This document shows, one piece after another, positions 7,602-13,412 of a DNA stretch of 21,051 bases (position 1 is the stretch's first letter; every line of letters begins with the position of its first letter). Source of the stretch: a virus; IMG/VR virus record IMGVR_UViG_3300031510_000047, positions 1-21,051 of that record; one strand, written 5' to 3'. A program made the translations under genes and the position numbers. The notes beneath the pieces were generated by a model. It saw nothing but the letters and a program-made list of their open reading frames with translations, had not been told where the DNA came from and did no database searches.

Positions 7602-7616
7602 GTACACCATGTGTAC
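7602..7616. promoter_or_regulatory. Inverted repeat GTACAC-CAT-GTGTAC before int
   Basis: Perfect six-base arms around a three-base centre, ending 15 bases before the integrase ribosome site. Its size and place fit an operator controlling int, but no regulator can be tied to it from the sequence. Confidence 0.4.
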
Positions 7617-7642
7617 CCCCCAATCGGATCTAGGAGAGATGA

Positions 7643-8704
7643 ATGGCGTCAATCAAAGCCCGTGGCAAGCGATGGATGGCCAGAGTAAAGCGCTTAGGCT
7701 ACCCCCTTCAATCAAAAACGTTTCCAACTCAAGAGTTAGCAAAAGCCTGGGCACGTAAGATTGAGACGAGCATGGACGATCATTCGTGGATCGATACCCG
7801 CGCTGGCGAGTCGGTTTTCATCGACAAGCTCATAGACAACCTAATTCATGGTTACACTCGATTTGGCATTGAGATTCCGGTCCCAAAAATGAGCCAGCTT
7901 AAAATGCTTAAAAAATATTTTGCAGGGGTGTCAATCCACGATTTGACTCGCGAGCACATTCTTGCTTTCGCTGAAATGCGCAGAAGCGGTTCGAATAAAA
8001 ATTATGGTCAGAAGGCCATTGCAGCTTCGACTTTGCAGTATCAAATTTATTACCTCCGACAAGCCTTAAAGTATTCTAACATTCGTACAAAAACCGATGA
8101 ATTAAAATTGGCAATTAACGAGTTAAAATTGAGGAATCAAATTACGGGTAGCGTAGAGCGAGACCGTCGGCTGGAAAAGGGGGAGTACGATAAGTTAATC
8201 CAAAATCAGCTTGTGATGACCAAAAAACAAATGGGACCGCAATCAAAATATATTCATGCTGCAATCGACATTGCGATCGAGTCAGCGATGAGACAGGGTG
8301 AGATACATGCGCTTCGCTGGAGCAATATTGATTTTGAGAAAGGTCTTATCACAGTTTGGCGCAAAGATAAGCACGCGGAAGGCGGTAAGACAAAGATGAA
8401 AATACCTCTTCTAAAGGGCGTGAGAGCGGCGCTCCTGCGCCATCGAAGTGTACTTGGCAAGACTGACTTACTGTTTACAGTTAAGCTGGCATCGTCCATG
8501 TCAGACGAGTTCGCCAAGTTGCGTAAGAAAGCGGGTATTGTCGGCCTGGATTTTCACGACTTGCGCCATGAAGCCCTTTCAAGATTATTTGATATGAAAA
8601 TGAACCCAGCGCATGTTTTGTTGGTAAGCGGCCATCGCAGCCTTGAGCAATTATCGCGTTATATAAACCCGCGACCTGAAGACGTGATCAAAGCGGGTTT
8701 CTAG
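7643..8704 (+). CDS. int: Tyrosine recombinase (phage integrase)
   Basis: A 353-residue site-specific recombinase that should join attP to the host tRNA-Ser gene and, with an excisionase, release it. The N-terminus (residues 1-50: GKRWMARVKRLGYPLQSKTF) is an arm-binding domain and residues 60-165 the core-binding SAM-like domain. The catalytic domain shows Arg217 (AMRQGEI), Lys251 or Lys253 in the beta-hairpin (TKMKIPL), His305-x-x-Arg308 (HDLRH), His331 (SGH) and the nucleophile Tyr340 (LSRYINP); all catalytic residues are present. AGGAGA ends five bases before the ATG. Its stop overlaps the stop of the convergent HTH gene in CTAG at 8701-8704. Confidence 0.95.
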   Translation: MASIKARGKRWMARVKRLGYPLQSKTFPTQELAKAWARKIETSMDDHSWIDTRAGESVFIDKLIDNLIHGYTRFGIEIPVPKMSQLKMLKKYFAGVSIHDLTREHILAFAEMRRSGSNKNYGQKAIAASTLQYQIYYLRQALKYSNIRTKTDELKLAINELKLRNQITGSVERDRRLEKGEYDKLIQNQLVMTKKQMGPQSKYIHAAIDIAIESAMRQGEIHALRWSNIDFEKGLITVWRKDKHAEGGKTKMKIPLLKGVRAALLRHRSVLGKTDLLFTVKLASSMSDEFAKLRKKAGIVGLDFHDLRHEALSRLFDMKMNPAHVLLVSGHRSLEQLSRYINPRPEDVIKAGF

Positions 8705-8913
8705 ATTCTGGTTTCATCAAGTTTTTGATCTAGGTACAGCCCGACTTCGTGCGTTGGGAACAAATACTTTTTGCCGCGTCTGACGTGTGGAATGTCAAGC
8801 TTGCCGTTATAAATTTGTTGGTACATCGATTGTGTTTTAATTCTTAGTAGCGTTGCTAACTCGTCCATGTCCATGAATGGGCCATACTTTACCGCTAAAA
8901 TTTTTGTCATCAT
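8701..8913 (-). CDS. Excisionase-like helix-turn-helix protein
   Basis: A 70-residue protein with the layout of the HTH_17 / excisionase (AlpA-like) family: MDELATLLRIKTQSMYQQI forms the HTH (about residues 16-36), followed by the wing VRRGKKYLFPTHEVGLYL. Such proteins bend DNA in excision or act as small regulators. It is convergent with int and shares its stop region, so it is a natural candidate for Xis, although here it is on the early transcript and not in an operon with int. A dyad of the TAATA-N7-TATTA type lies 67 bases upstream. The SD is weak (GGGGTG, 12 bases). ATG at 8910 is an alternative start. Confidence 0.75.
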   Translation of the reverse strand: MMTKILAVKYGPFMDMDELATLLRIKTQSMYQQIYNGKLDIPHVRRGKKYLFPTHEVGLYLDQKLDETRI

Positions 8914-8977
8914 TGTGCATTACACCCCATTTTTAATATTCTTATGATCTGAGTACAAAACAATCTATACTGACTTT

Positions 8978-8998
8978 TTTAATACCATCAGTATTAAA
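8978..8998. promoter_or_regulatory. Operator-like dyad, copy e
   Basis: TTTAATAC-CATCA-GTATTAAA is a perfect eight-base inverted repeat that contains the 17-bp pattern TAATA-N7-TATTA (8980-8996). It lies 67 bases before the HTH gene on the minus strand. Confidence 0.6.
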
Positions 8999-9146
8999 GA
9001 GTACTGAGTATAATGCATGGATAATATGTTCTCCACTAATAAATAGTTCTATATATTAGTAAATAGCAACGTATTTTAATGCTTGTATAAAAATAGACAT
9101 CTACAGGGGTTTTTAGATGTTTACATTGTTAACGAAGGGGGGTAGG

Positions 9147-9165
9147 AGCAGGGCTGAACCCTGCT
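9147..9165. terminator. GC-rich hairpin, possible terminator
   Basis: AGCAGGG-CTGAA-CCCTGCT forms a seven-base stem. On the plus strand TAGTTTTG follows; on the minus strand no T run follows. It lies about 40 bases beyond the repressor stop. It may end or slow transcription, but it lacks a full U tract in either direction. Confidence 0.35.
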
Positions 9166-9192
9166 TAGTTTTGACGGGGGGGGAGGCGTTTC

Positions 9193-9209
9193 TAATACTA
9201 AGACTATTA
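9193..9209. promoter_or_regulatory. Operator-like dyad, copy f
   Basis: TAATA-CTAAGAC-TATTA is a perfect copy of the 17-bp dyad, overlapping the stop codon of the repressor gene (9207-9209). Confidence 0.55.
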
Positions 9210-9791
9210 CTGGTAGTGCATTGAGATGACTGCCCACATTGTATGTATAAGTGAAGGCTCAGGAATATCGTCTTTTGTGTACCACCGGAGCGCCTTTTCT
9301 TTCTTGAGACGCACAGCGCACAGGCTGTTACCAGTGTACGCTTCTGGAACACAGAGCCTGGCGTAACCTCGCATCTGTGTTGTTGTTTGCGTGGTTAGCG
9401 ACCCATTTATTATGATGTCAGGATAATTTTCAATTGCAGTTGCACCGATTAACTCTACATAAAAAGACTTGATATCATCTCGCGAATATACGATCGCAGG
9501 GGATGACTTTGACATGTCATCTGATTTGTTAGCGATCTGTAGTTTTCGAACATTAGGAAGCTTAGATACAATTTCTGGATCAATTTCAACGGGATCAACG
9601 TCTAAGAAGTTTGCTAGCTTAACAACAGCAAGCGCTCCGAGAGGCGTCTGGTTGTTAAGGTAGTGAGAAATAGCGCCTTGGCTCCAGCCTAGTTCTGTTG
9701 CAGCTTCACTCTGATTGACATGCATCTCAACTTTTTTAGAAGCCCAAATCTTTCGAAGATTCTGTACTGCGATTGGCAGTGGTTCTGTCAT
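9207..9791 (-). CDS. XRE-family phage repressor-like regulator
   Basis: A 194-residue protein with an N-terminal XRE/CI-type helix-turn-helix: residues 26-46 (NQSEAATELGWSQGAISHYL) are the HTH, followed by ALAVVKLANFLDVDP, the usual fifth-helix region. The C-terminal domain (about 110-194) does not show the Ser and Lys signature of S24/LexA self-cleavage, so SOS-type autocleavage is not supported. The start is fixed by AGGAGG about nine bases before ATG 9791, although this places the start 56 bases inside the upstream nuclease gene. It reads in the same direction as the replication genes, with no divergent Cro partner visible. It is the best candidate for the protein that binds the TAATA-N7-TATTA dyads; that link is inference. 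Confidence 0.75.
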   Translation of the reverse strand: MTEPLPIAVQNLRKIWASKKVEMHVNQSEAATELGWSQGAISHYLNNQTPLGALAVVKLANFLDVDPVEIDPEIVSKLPNVRKLQIANKSDDMSKSSPAIVYSRDDIKSFYVELIGATAIENYPDIIINGSLTTQTTTQMRGYARLCVPEAYTGNSLCAVRLKKEKALRWYTKDDIPEPSLIHTMWAVISMHYQ

Positions 9792-10194
9792 TCGGTGTCC
9801 CCTCCTGGGGTTTGTGTGTAACGCTATATATGAACTGAGCAGCTTCTTTGCGACTTAGAGAATGTTCTATATAGGTATCTTTACATATAATACTAGAAAA
9901 GTCATCTAGTATTATTATGCAGGTATCCGCTACGCCAACGATTAATGCTGCGTTTGCGGGCTGGTTCACACGGTTTAGCCACTGCAATTGCAGTGCGGAG
10001 AGGGAGTGTTTAATGCTTGTAGTTGCTTTCTTTGGAAGTTCTTTGACGTACTTGTACTCAACAAACAGCAGGCCAGCTGGGCCAGAATACATCGCGTCGG
10101 GCACACCGCCTGTGTACGTGTCATGGATTTTCCACGAATGCACGTCAGGATGTAAGTAACGGTGGATAGACTTGATGAAGCTGTGTTCGTTCAT
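9736..10194 (-). CDS. VRR-NUC-like PD-(D/E)XK nuclease
   Basis: A 152-residue protein with a compact PD-(D/E)XK core: GGVPD (Asp33), a turn, then VEYKY (Glu46 and Lys48), and LSALQLQWL (Gln71 region), the order seen in VRR-NUC and Holliday-junction-resolvase-like enzymes of phages. It would cut branched or structured DNA during replication or recombination. The last 30 residues are polar and overlap the repressor start. No clear ribosome site precedes ATG 10194; instead a short stem-loop element (10201-10231) ends six bases before it, so translation may be controlled or coupled. Confident about the fold, less about the substrate. Confidence 0.7.
   Translation of the reverse strand: MNEHSFIKSIHRYLHPDVHSWKIHDTYTGGVPDAMYSGPAGLLFVEYKYVKELPKKATTSIKHSLSALQLQWLNRVNQPANAALIVGVADTCIIILDDFSSIICKDTYIEHSLSRKEAAQFIYSVTHKPQEGTPNDRTTANRSTESSKDLGF
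9887..9915. promoter_or_regulatory. Inverted repeat inside the nuclease gene, upstream of the repressor
   Basis: ATAATACTAGA / TCTAGTATTAT is an 11-base perfect inverted repeat with a seven-base centre. It contains TAATA-N17-TATTA, the same half-sites as the operator family but ten bases (about one helical turn) further apart. It sits 96 bases upstream of the repressor start, a fitting place for an autoregulatory site, though it lies in coding DNA. Confidence 0.45.
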
Positions 10195-10200
10195 ATAAGC

Positions 10201-10231
10201 GATGCGTTCTGACTACCAGTGCATCAAGCTG
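10201..10231 (-). promoter_or_regulatory. Leader stem-loop element, copy A
   Basis: On the minus strand CAGCTTGATGCACTG, then a loop, then GCATC. GATGC and GCATC pair to close a 15-base loop. The same element precedes the 114-residue gene (10614-10642). The stem ends six bases before the nuclease start codon, so it could affect ribosome access. Confidence 0.5.
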
Positions 10232-10241
10232 GCTGGAGATT

Positions 10242-10586
10242 TTAGTCAGTAATACAAATTGACTTGCCGACATCAAGTAATTCGGGAATTACATCGCAAG
10301 CGATATACCAAGTTAGCCGCTCTGCGTCAGAATAATACAAATGAGTCTCGGCACCATGCTGGGTTTCTAGATACTTCTGCACAACCGTTGCTTCAACGAA
10401 GCCCCCAAAAATCTGGGAAAGGAAGCGTTTGTTTGACCGTGTATCTACGGTCACGAAGCGTTCGTCAGATCGGTCTTTTACGGGTTCTAGGCTACTGTAA
10501 ATATTACACCAATGGGGGTCATCTATTGCCAAGAAGCTAGTGAGGAACCCAATGTCGTTGTCCGTGAAGTTTAGTTCTATATTCAA
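10242..10586 (-). CDS. Hypothetical 114-residue phage protein, TTG start
   Basis: A 114-residue acidic protein beginning MNIELNFTDNDIGFL. No in-frame ATG lies between the upstream TAG and this TTG, and AGGAAG stands five bases before the TTG, so TTG at 10586 is the likely start. No catalytic or binding motif is recognised; residues 58-110 are mixed helix and strand with several aromatic residues. It has a long leader: a compound dyad (10698-10729), a 12-base hairpin (10652-10686) and the shared stem-loop element all lie between the previous stop and this start. That suggests tight control, but the role is unknown. Confidence 0.55.
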   Translation of the reverse strand: MNIELNFTDNDIGFLTSFLAIDDPHWCNIYSSLEPVKDRSDERFVTVDTRSNKRFLSQIFGGFVEATVVQKYLETQHGAETHLYYSDAERLTWYIACDVIPELLDVGKSICITD

Positions 10587-10613
10587 GTTAACTTCCTATT
10601 ATTAGTTATGGGT

Positions 10614-10642
10614 GATGCGGCCGGCTACAGTGCATCAAGCTG
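10614..10642 (-). promoter_or_regulatory. Leader stem-loop element, copy B
   Basis: CAGCTTGATGCACTG on the minus strand is identical over 15 bases to the element before the nuclease gene; TAG, a changed loop and CGCATC follow. GATGC/GCATC closes a 13-base loop. It ends 27 bases before the TTG start of the 114-residue gene. Confidence 0.5.
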
Positions 10643-10651
10643 TTTCGCGAA

Positions 10652-10686
10652 CGTTAGAGTTGAACTGGAGACACTCAACTCTAACG
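10652..10686. repeat. Hairpin with perfect 12-base arms
   Basis: CGTTAGAGTTGA and TCAACTCTAACG flank an 11-base loop. No T run follows on either strand, so it is not a typical intrinsic terminator. If transcription starts at the TATAAT in the neighbouring dyad (10695-10700, minus strand), this hairpin would lie at the very 5' end of the mRNA. Confidence 0.55.
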
Positions 10687-10697
10687 CCTAGCCTAAT

Positions 10698-10729
10698 TAT
10701 AGTAACAGTATTATAATACCGTTACTATA
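10698..10729. promoter_or_regulatory. Compound operator-like palindrome, copy a
   Basis: A 32-base near-perfect palindrome with one mismatched pair (10707/10720), built on the centre GTATTATAATAC with flanks ATAGTAAC and GTTACTAT. It starts five bases after the stop of the preceding gene. It reads as two overlapping half elements TAATACYGTTACTAT in opposite directions, and includes TATAAT-like hexamers on the minus strand. Confidence 0.6.
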
Positions 10730-10733
10730 GTTC

Positions 10734-11426
10734 TTATGCAGCATACTGTTCATAAAGTCCTTCTGCGACTTTATAGTCAGCTTCCTGCGCCCAACCGACA
10801 AACGACACTTCGCAATTCATGAAGGCTTTACCCATCTTGTTTTCGGTGGGTACACCTGACACTTTCCACAGAGCCGCGAAACGATCTCCGCCCTTCATGC
10901 CGATCTGAGAGTTCCAAGCTTTGGATACGCGTAGCTTAGAGCTTGCGAAGTCCATGATTGCAGGAGAGCGTTCAAGCTCGCCGGTCTCAGGGTTCTTGAT
11001 GAGAAGAACATGTGCGTGAGTTTCGTTAATGTCATACTCGGTCGGCTTATCCTGAGTATCGACATACGCTTGCGCGTCTGCGTGTGATACAAATGCGCCG
11101 CCGTAACCGCCGCCAGCTTCGAGGTGCCGCCAAACCACGAACTCAGTCTTGAACTGCAAAGACATGCAGTACAGGTCATTGCCGTAGTTGTGATTGGTAA
11201 GCGTGTTGACCATGTGTCCTGGCTCGCAGCCTTCGACGTAATTGCCGTGGTGCTTATCGACCTCATTCGACATCTTTTGCAAGAGCTTAACGCGGGGGAT
11301 TTGGACATTAGCGCCAACGTGTTCATTACCACGACCCGCACCTTCCACTGCTTTTAGGTGAGCAGGTAGCTCGTTAGTTGATGCTACTAGGCTGTTGATG
11401 GATGTTACTGTTGCTGATTTACTCAT
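10734..11426 (-). CDS. Conserved phage replication-cluster protein (possible ssDNA-binding protein)
   Basis: About 230 residues. The central part (PRVKLLQKMSNEVD, then NYVEGCEPGHMVNTLTN and LQFKTEFVVWRH) is a conserved pattern found beside DNA polymerase and helicase genes in many phages. No function is proven to my knowledge; position and beta-rich nature make a single-stranded-DNA-binding role possible. I chose ATG 11426 (MSKSATVTS) because GAAGAG lies nine bases upstream. ATG 11450 is an alternative that would start two bases after the previous stop without its own SD. A 32-base palindrome follows its stop within five bases. Confidence 0.65.
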   Translation of the reverse strand: MSKSATVTSINSLVASTNELPAHLKAVEGAGRGNEHVGANVQIPRVKLLQKMSNEVDKHHGNYVEGCEPGHMVNTLTNHNYGNDLYCMSLQFKTEFVVWRHLEAGGGYGGAFVSHADAQAYVDTQDKPTEYDINETHAHVLLIKNPETGELERSPAIMDFASSKLRVSKAWNSQIGMKGGDRFAALWKVSGVPTENKMGKAFMNCEVSFVGWAQEADYKVAEGLYEQYAA

Positions 11427-11452
11427 AGTTTTATACTCTTCATGATTCATGT

Positions 11453-11818
11453 TTATAGGGAGCGAAAGTTAATGCGTCGAATTTCTCTGGGCTGCAAGCC
11501 AGGGACTGACTCTTCAAGCTTGAGTAGTTCCTTATAAGCAGTCGACGATACCCTGCGTTGTAGAAGACTGAAGTCCTTCTGTTCGAGAACATAGGCGTAG
11601 AATGCATCCCAGTCCGTCACTTCTGGTACAGTATCTTGGTTGATGGATACACTTGCTTTGCCGTTTGCGGTACGTGACAAACCTTCTGCATCCAGTGAGT
11701 TTAAGAGTTGATAATCCAACTCATCTTTGGTTTTGTTAAGCTCTTTGAGTTGGGCAGTTAAGACAGCTGACTCGTCTTTTACCCGTGCGCGTGCTTCGAT
11801 TAGTTCGTTAATGTTCAT
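11453..11818 (-). CDS. Conserved coiled-coil phage protein, unknown function
   Basis: A 121-residue protein. Residues 5-40 form a charged helix (LIEARARVKDESAVLTAQLK) likely to be a coiled coil. Residues 50-121 carry a recurrent phage pattern: GKASVSINQDTVPEVTDWD, FSLLQRRVS and VPGLQPREIRRINFRS. GGAGA lies before the ATG with about seven bases of spacing. It lies 11 bases after the helicase gene and just before the possible ssDNA-binding protein, so it is likely part of the replication or recombination set. No enzyme motif is seen. Confidence 0.65.
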   Translation of the reverse strand: MNINELIEARARVKDESAVLTAQLKELNKTKDELDYQLLNSLDAEGLSRTANGKASVSINQDTVPEVTDWDAFYAYVLEQKDFSLLQRRVSSTAYKELLKLEESVPGLQPREIRRINFRSL

Positions 11819-11829
11819 GTTGATCTCCG

Positions 11830-13173
11830 TCAGGCTGCTTGTTTAAATTGGTTAAGAATTCCTAAGAGGTCTTCCATCCGGCGTAGTTTGCTTTGTAGTT
11901 TTTCGTACACATCGGGTTCCCAGGTATTGCGTGCTGCAATATGAATAACTTCTGTGCGTTCGTTTTGACCTGCCCGGTATATGCGTCGGTTGAACTGCTG
12001 GTAGTGCTCAGCGTTGTAAGTGGGTGATGCCCATATGACTGCTGTTGCTTTAGTCATCGTGAGACCATGACCTGCGGATTGCGGGTGACAGAACACAACC
12101 TGCAGCTGGCCAGCTTGCATGCGATCGACAATCTCTTTGCGTTTGTGGGGGGGCGTGTCACCGTCGATCGTTGCGTAACTGATGCCTTGTTTTTCTGCAA
12201 GCGCGGTCATTGCATGTTTCTCATGCTTCCAGTTGAATGCTACGAGGCTGTGCTTCCGCTCCGCGACTAACTGCATCACTAATTCATAACGCTCTGGATG
12301 TACTGACTGGATGCCCCCGTGTTCGTCATACACAGCGCCTGTGCACAGTTGTAATAGCTTCTTGACTTTGGCACCTGCATGCACTGCATTGATTGTTGCT
12401 GTACCCGTGTACAACACTGAGTCATCAGAAAGCTGTTTGTATTGCTTCATGATCTTTGCGGGCAGGGTGATGCTGAGCGTGTGCGTCGTTTGTGGTGGCA
12501 TGTCGATACAAGCTTCGAGTTCGTGCCGAATGTTGATGTCACCTATAAGAGATGCAACGATTTCTTCTGCGTCGGTTTTGTCGACCCACTCGTTTGCAAA
12601 GCCGTTGAACCGTGCAGTACAAACTGCTGAACGGAAGCTATAGAAGCGATGTCCGAGACGTTCTCCGTCATCCACGATTAACGTTGGATGCCATATGTCT
12701 AAGATAGTATTGCTATTGGGTGTGCCAGACATTGCGATGCGATAGGAAAAATTCTTAGATAGCTTGAGCATAGCTTTAGAGCGCTGTGAATCTTTGTTCT
12801 TGAATGCTGTGAACTCGTCGATGACCACCGTATCGAAGCCGTCAAGTACAGAACTATTTTTAAGTATCCACTTCACTGCGTCGTGATTTGCGATGACTAC
12901 CTGCTCAGTACCTGCAAATGCTTTTGCTCGATTCTTGGCATACGCAACAACGTAAGTAAGGTCGGGTGTGAACTTCTCGATGTCGTCTCCCCACGATGCT
13001 TCGAGGATGGACAACGGAGCGAGAACCAAGATTCGTGATTCACGGTTAGCGATCGCGTCTAGGACTGAACGGGTCTTACCAGTGCCAGGATCTGACGTGA
13101 TTAAGCAGCGATCATTCTTACTAATGAAGTCTGTTGTAACGGTCTGATGTTCGAAAGGTTTAAACATAATCAT
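11830..13173 (-). CDS. SNF2-like superfamily 2 DNA helicase/translocase
   Basis: About 447 residues, with both RecA-like domains of an SF2 enzyme. Counted from the GTG at 13176: Walker A PGTGKT near 30-35, Walker B/motif II VVIDEFT at 118-123 (DEFT), motif III SGTPNSN at 150-156, and motif VI QFNRRIYRAGQ at 394-404, which is typical of Snf2/Rad54-like proteins. It should use ATP to move along or unwind duplex DNA in phage replication or recombination. Starts at GTG 13176, ATG 13173 or ATG 13167 are all possible; the SD is weak in each case. A promoter with an operator-like dyad lies directly upstream (13193-13224). Confidence 0.9.
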   Translation of the reverse strand: MIMFKPFEHQTVTTDFISKNDRCLITSDPGTGKTRSVLDAIANRESRILVLAPLSILEASWGDDIEKFTPDLTYVVAYAKNRAKAFAGTEQVVIANHDAVKWILKNSSVLDGFDTVVIDEFTAFKNKDSQRSKAMLKLSKNFSYRIAMSGTPNSNTILDIWHPTLIVDDGERLGHRFYSFRSAVCTARFNGFANEWVDKTDAEEIVASLIGDINIRHELEACIDMPPQTTHTLSITLPAKIMKQYKQLSDDSVLYTGTATINAVHAGAKVKKLLQLCTGAVYDEHGGIQSVHPERYELVMQLVAERKHSLVAFNWKHEKHAMTALAEKQGISYATIDGDTPPHKRKEIVDRMQAGQLQVVFCHPQSAGHGLTMTKATAVIWASPTYNAEHYQQFNRRIYRAGQNERTEVIHIAARNTWEPDVYEKLQSKLRRMEDLLGILNQFKQAA

Positions 13174-13192
13174 CACTCATTGATAGTTTAGA

Positions 13193-13210
13193 ATAATAGC
13201 AGGGGTATTA
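13193..13210 (-). promoter_or_regulatory. Operator-like dyad, copy d
   Basis: TAATA-CCCCTGC-TATTA on the minus strand, with arms that extend to AATAATA/TATTATT. It follows the stop of the 58-residue gene by seven bases and precedes the helicase by about 20. Confidence 0.65.
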
Positions 13211-13221
13211 TTATGTATCAA
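13193..13221 (-). promoter_or_regulatory. Promoter for the helicase operon
   Basis: On the minus strand TTGATA (5 of 6 to TTGACA), a 17-base spacer, then TATTAT (5 of 6 to TATAAT) preceded by TGC, an extended -10 form. The -10 is the downstream half of the dyad, so a bound regulator would block the polymerase. The -35 overlaps the last codons of the 58-residue gene. Confidence 0.6.
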
Positions 13222-13394
13222 ACGGATATGCGTCTGGTGCATCGTTTGCAGTTATCAGGCCAGTCACCGATACGGTCTTCTGGCCAACATCTACAGTACA
13301 TTTTTGTATTGGGTACTTCGTTAAACTTGTATCCTCCGTGCGTCTTTATTTTTTTGGAAGTTAGAATAAGCTTATCGAATTTTGTTAACTGCAT
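13218..13394 (-). CDS. 58-residue zinc-ribbon-like small protein
   Basis: ATG at 13394 opens 58 codons ending TGA. The protein starts MQLTKFDKLILTSKK and contains Cys34-x-Cys36 and Cys49-x2-Cys52 in the stretch MYCRCWPEDRIGDWPDNCKR, a small zinc-ribbon-like arrangement. A further Lys/Arg-rich N-terminal half fits nucleic-acid binding. AGG lies seven bases upstream of the ATG, and the start is 18 bases after the GP88-like stop. It fills an otherwise empty space in the operon. The function is unknown; a DNA- or RNA-binding accessory role is inference. Confidence 0.6.
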   Translation of the reverse strand: MQLTKFDKLILTSKKIKTHGGYKFNEVPNTKMYCRCWPEDRIGDWPDNCKRCTRRISV

Positions 13395-13412
13395 GTATTA
13401 GCCTGACTAATA

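Larger units (their letters stand above)
8914..9206. other. Intergenic control region between repressor end and HTH gene
   Basis: There is no credible gene in these 293 bases. The region holds the dyad at 8978-8998, an inverted repeat ACTAATA...TATTAGT at 9035-9060, a GC-rich hairpin at 9147-9165 and a run of eight or more G at 9175-9183. It is AT-rich on the side near the HTH gene. A promoter for the HTH gene probably lies here, but I see no clear -35/-10 pair. Confidence 0.5.

Noticed and set aside
9035-9060. ACTAATA...TATTAGT inverted repeat as another operator copy
   Set aside because: Spacing between TAATA and TATTA is 12 bases, about half a helical turn off the 7-base family; in AT-rich DNA it may be chance.
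9113-9352. Minus-strand 79-residue ORF over the repressor end
   Set aside because: It overlaps the repressor in another frame and lacks a ribosome site.
13247-13257. AGTTATCAGGC identical to the start of the attP arm repeat
   Set aside because: Only 11 bases match, the rest differs, and it lies in coding DNA far from attP; chance is likely.
13211-13330. Second minus-strand frame reading TSLTKYPIQKC... ending DAYPFDT
   Set aside because: It looks protein-like but has no ATG, GTG or TTG start after the stop that opens it; the overlapping 58-residue frame has a proper start and paired Cys.
13213-13401. Plus-strand 62-residue ORF
   Set aside because: It is antisense to the 58-residue Cys gene, has no ribosome site and an unlikely composition.
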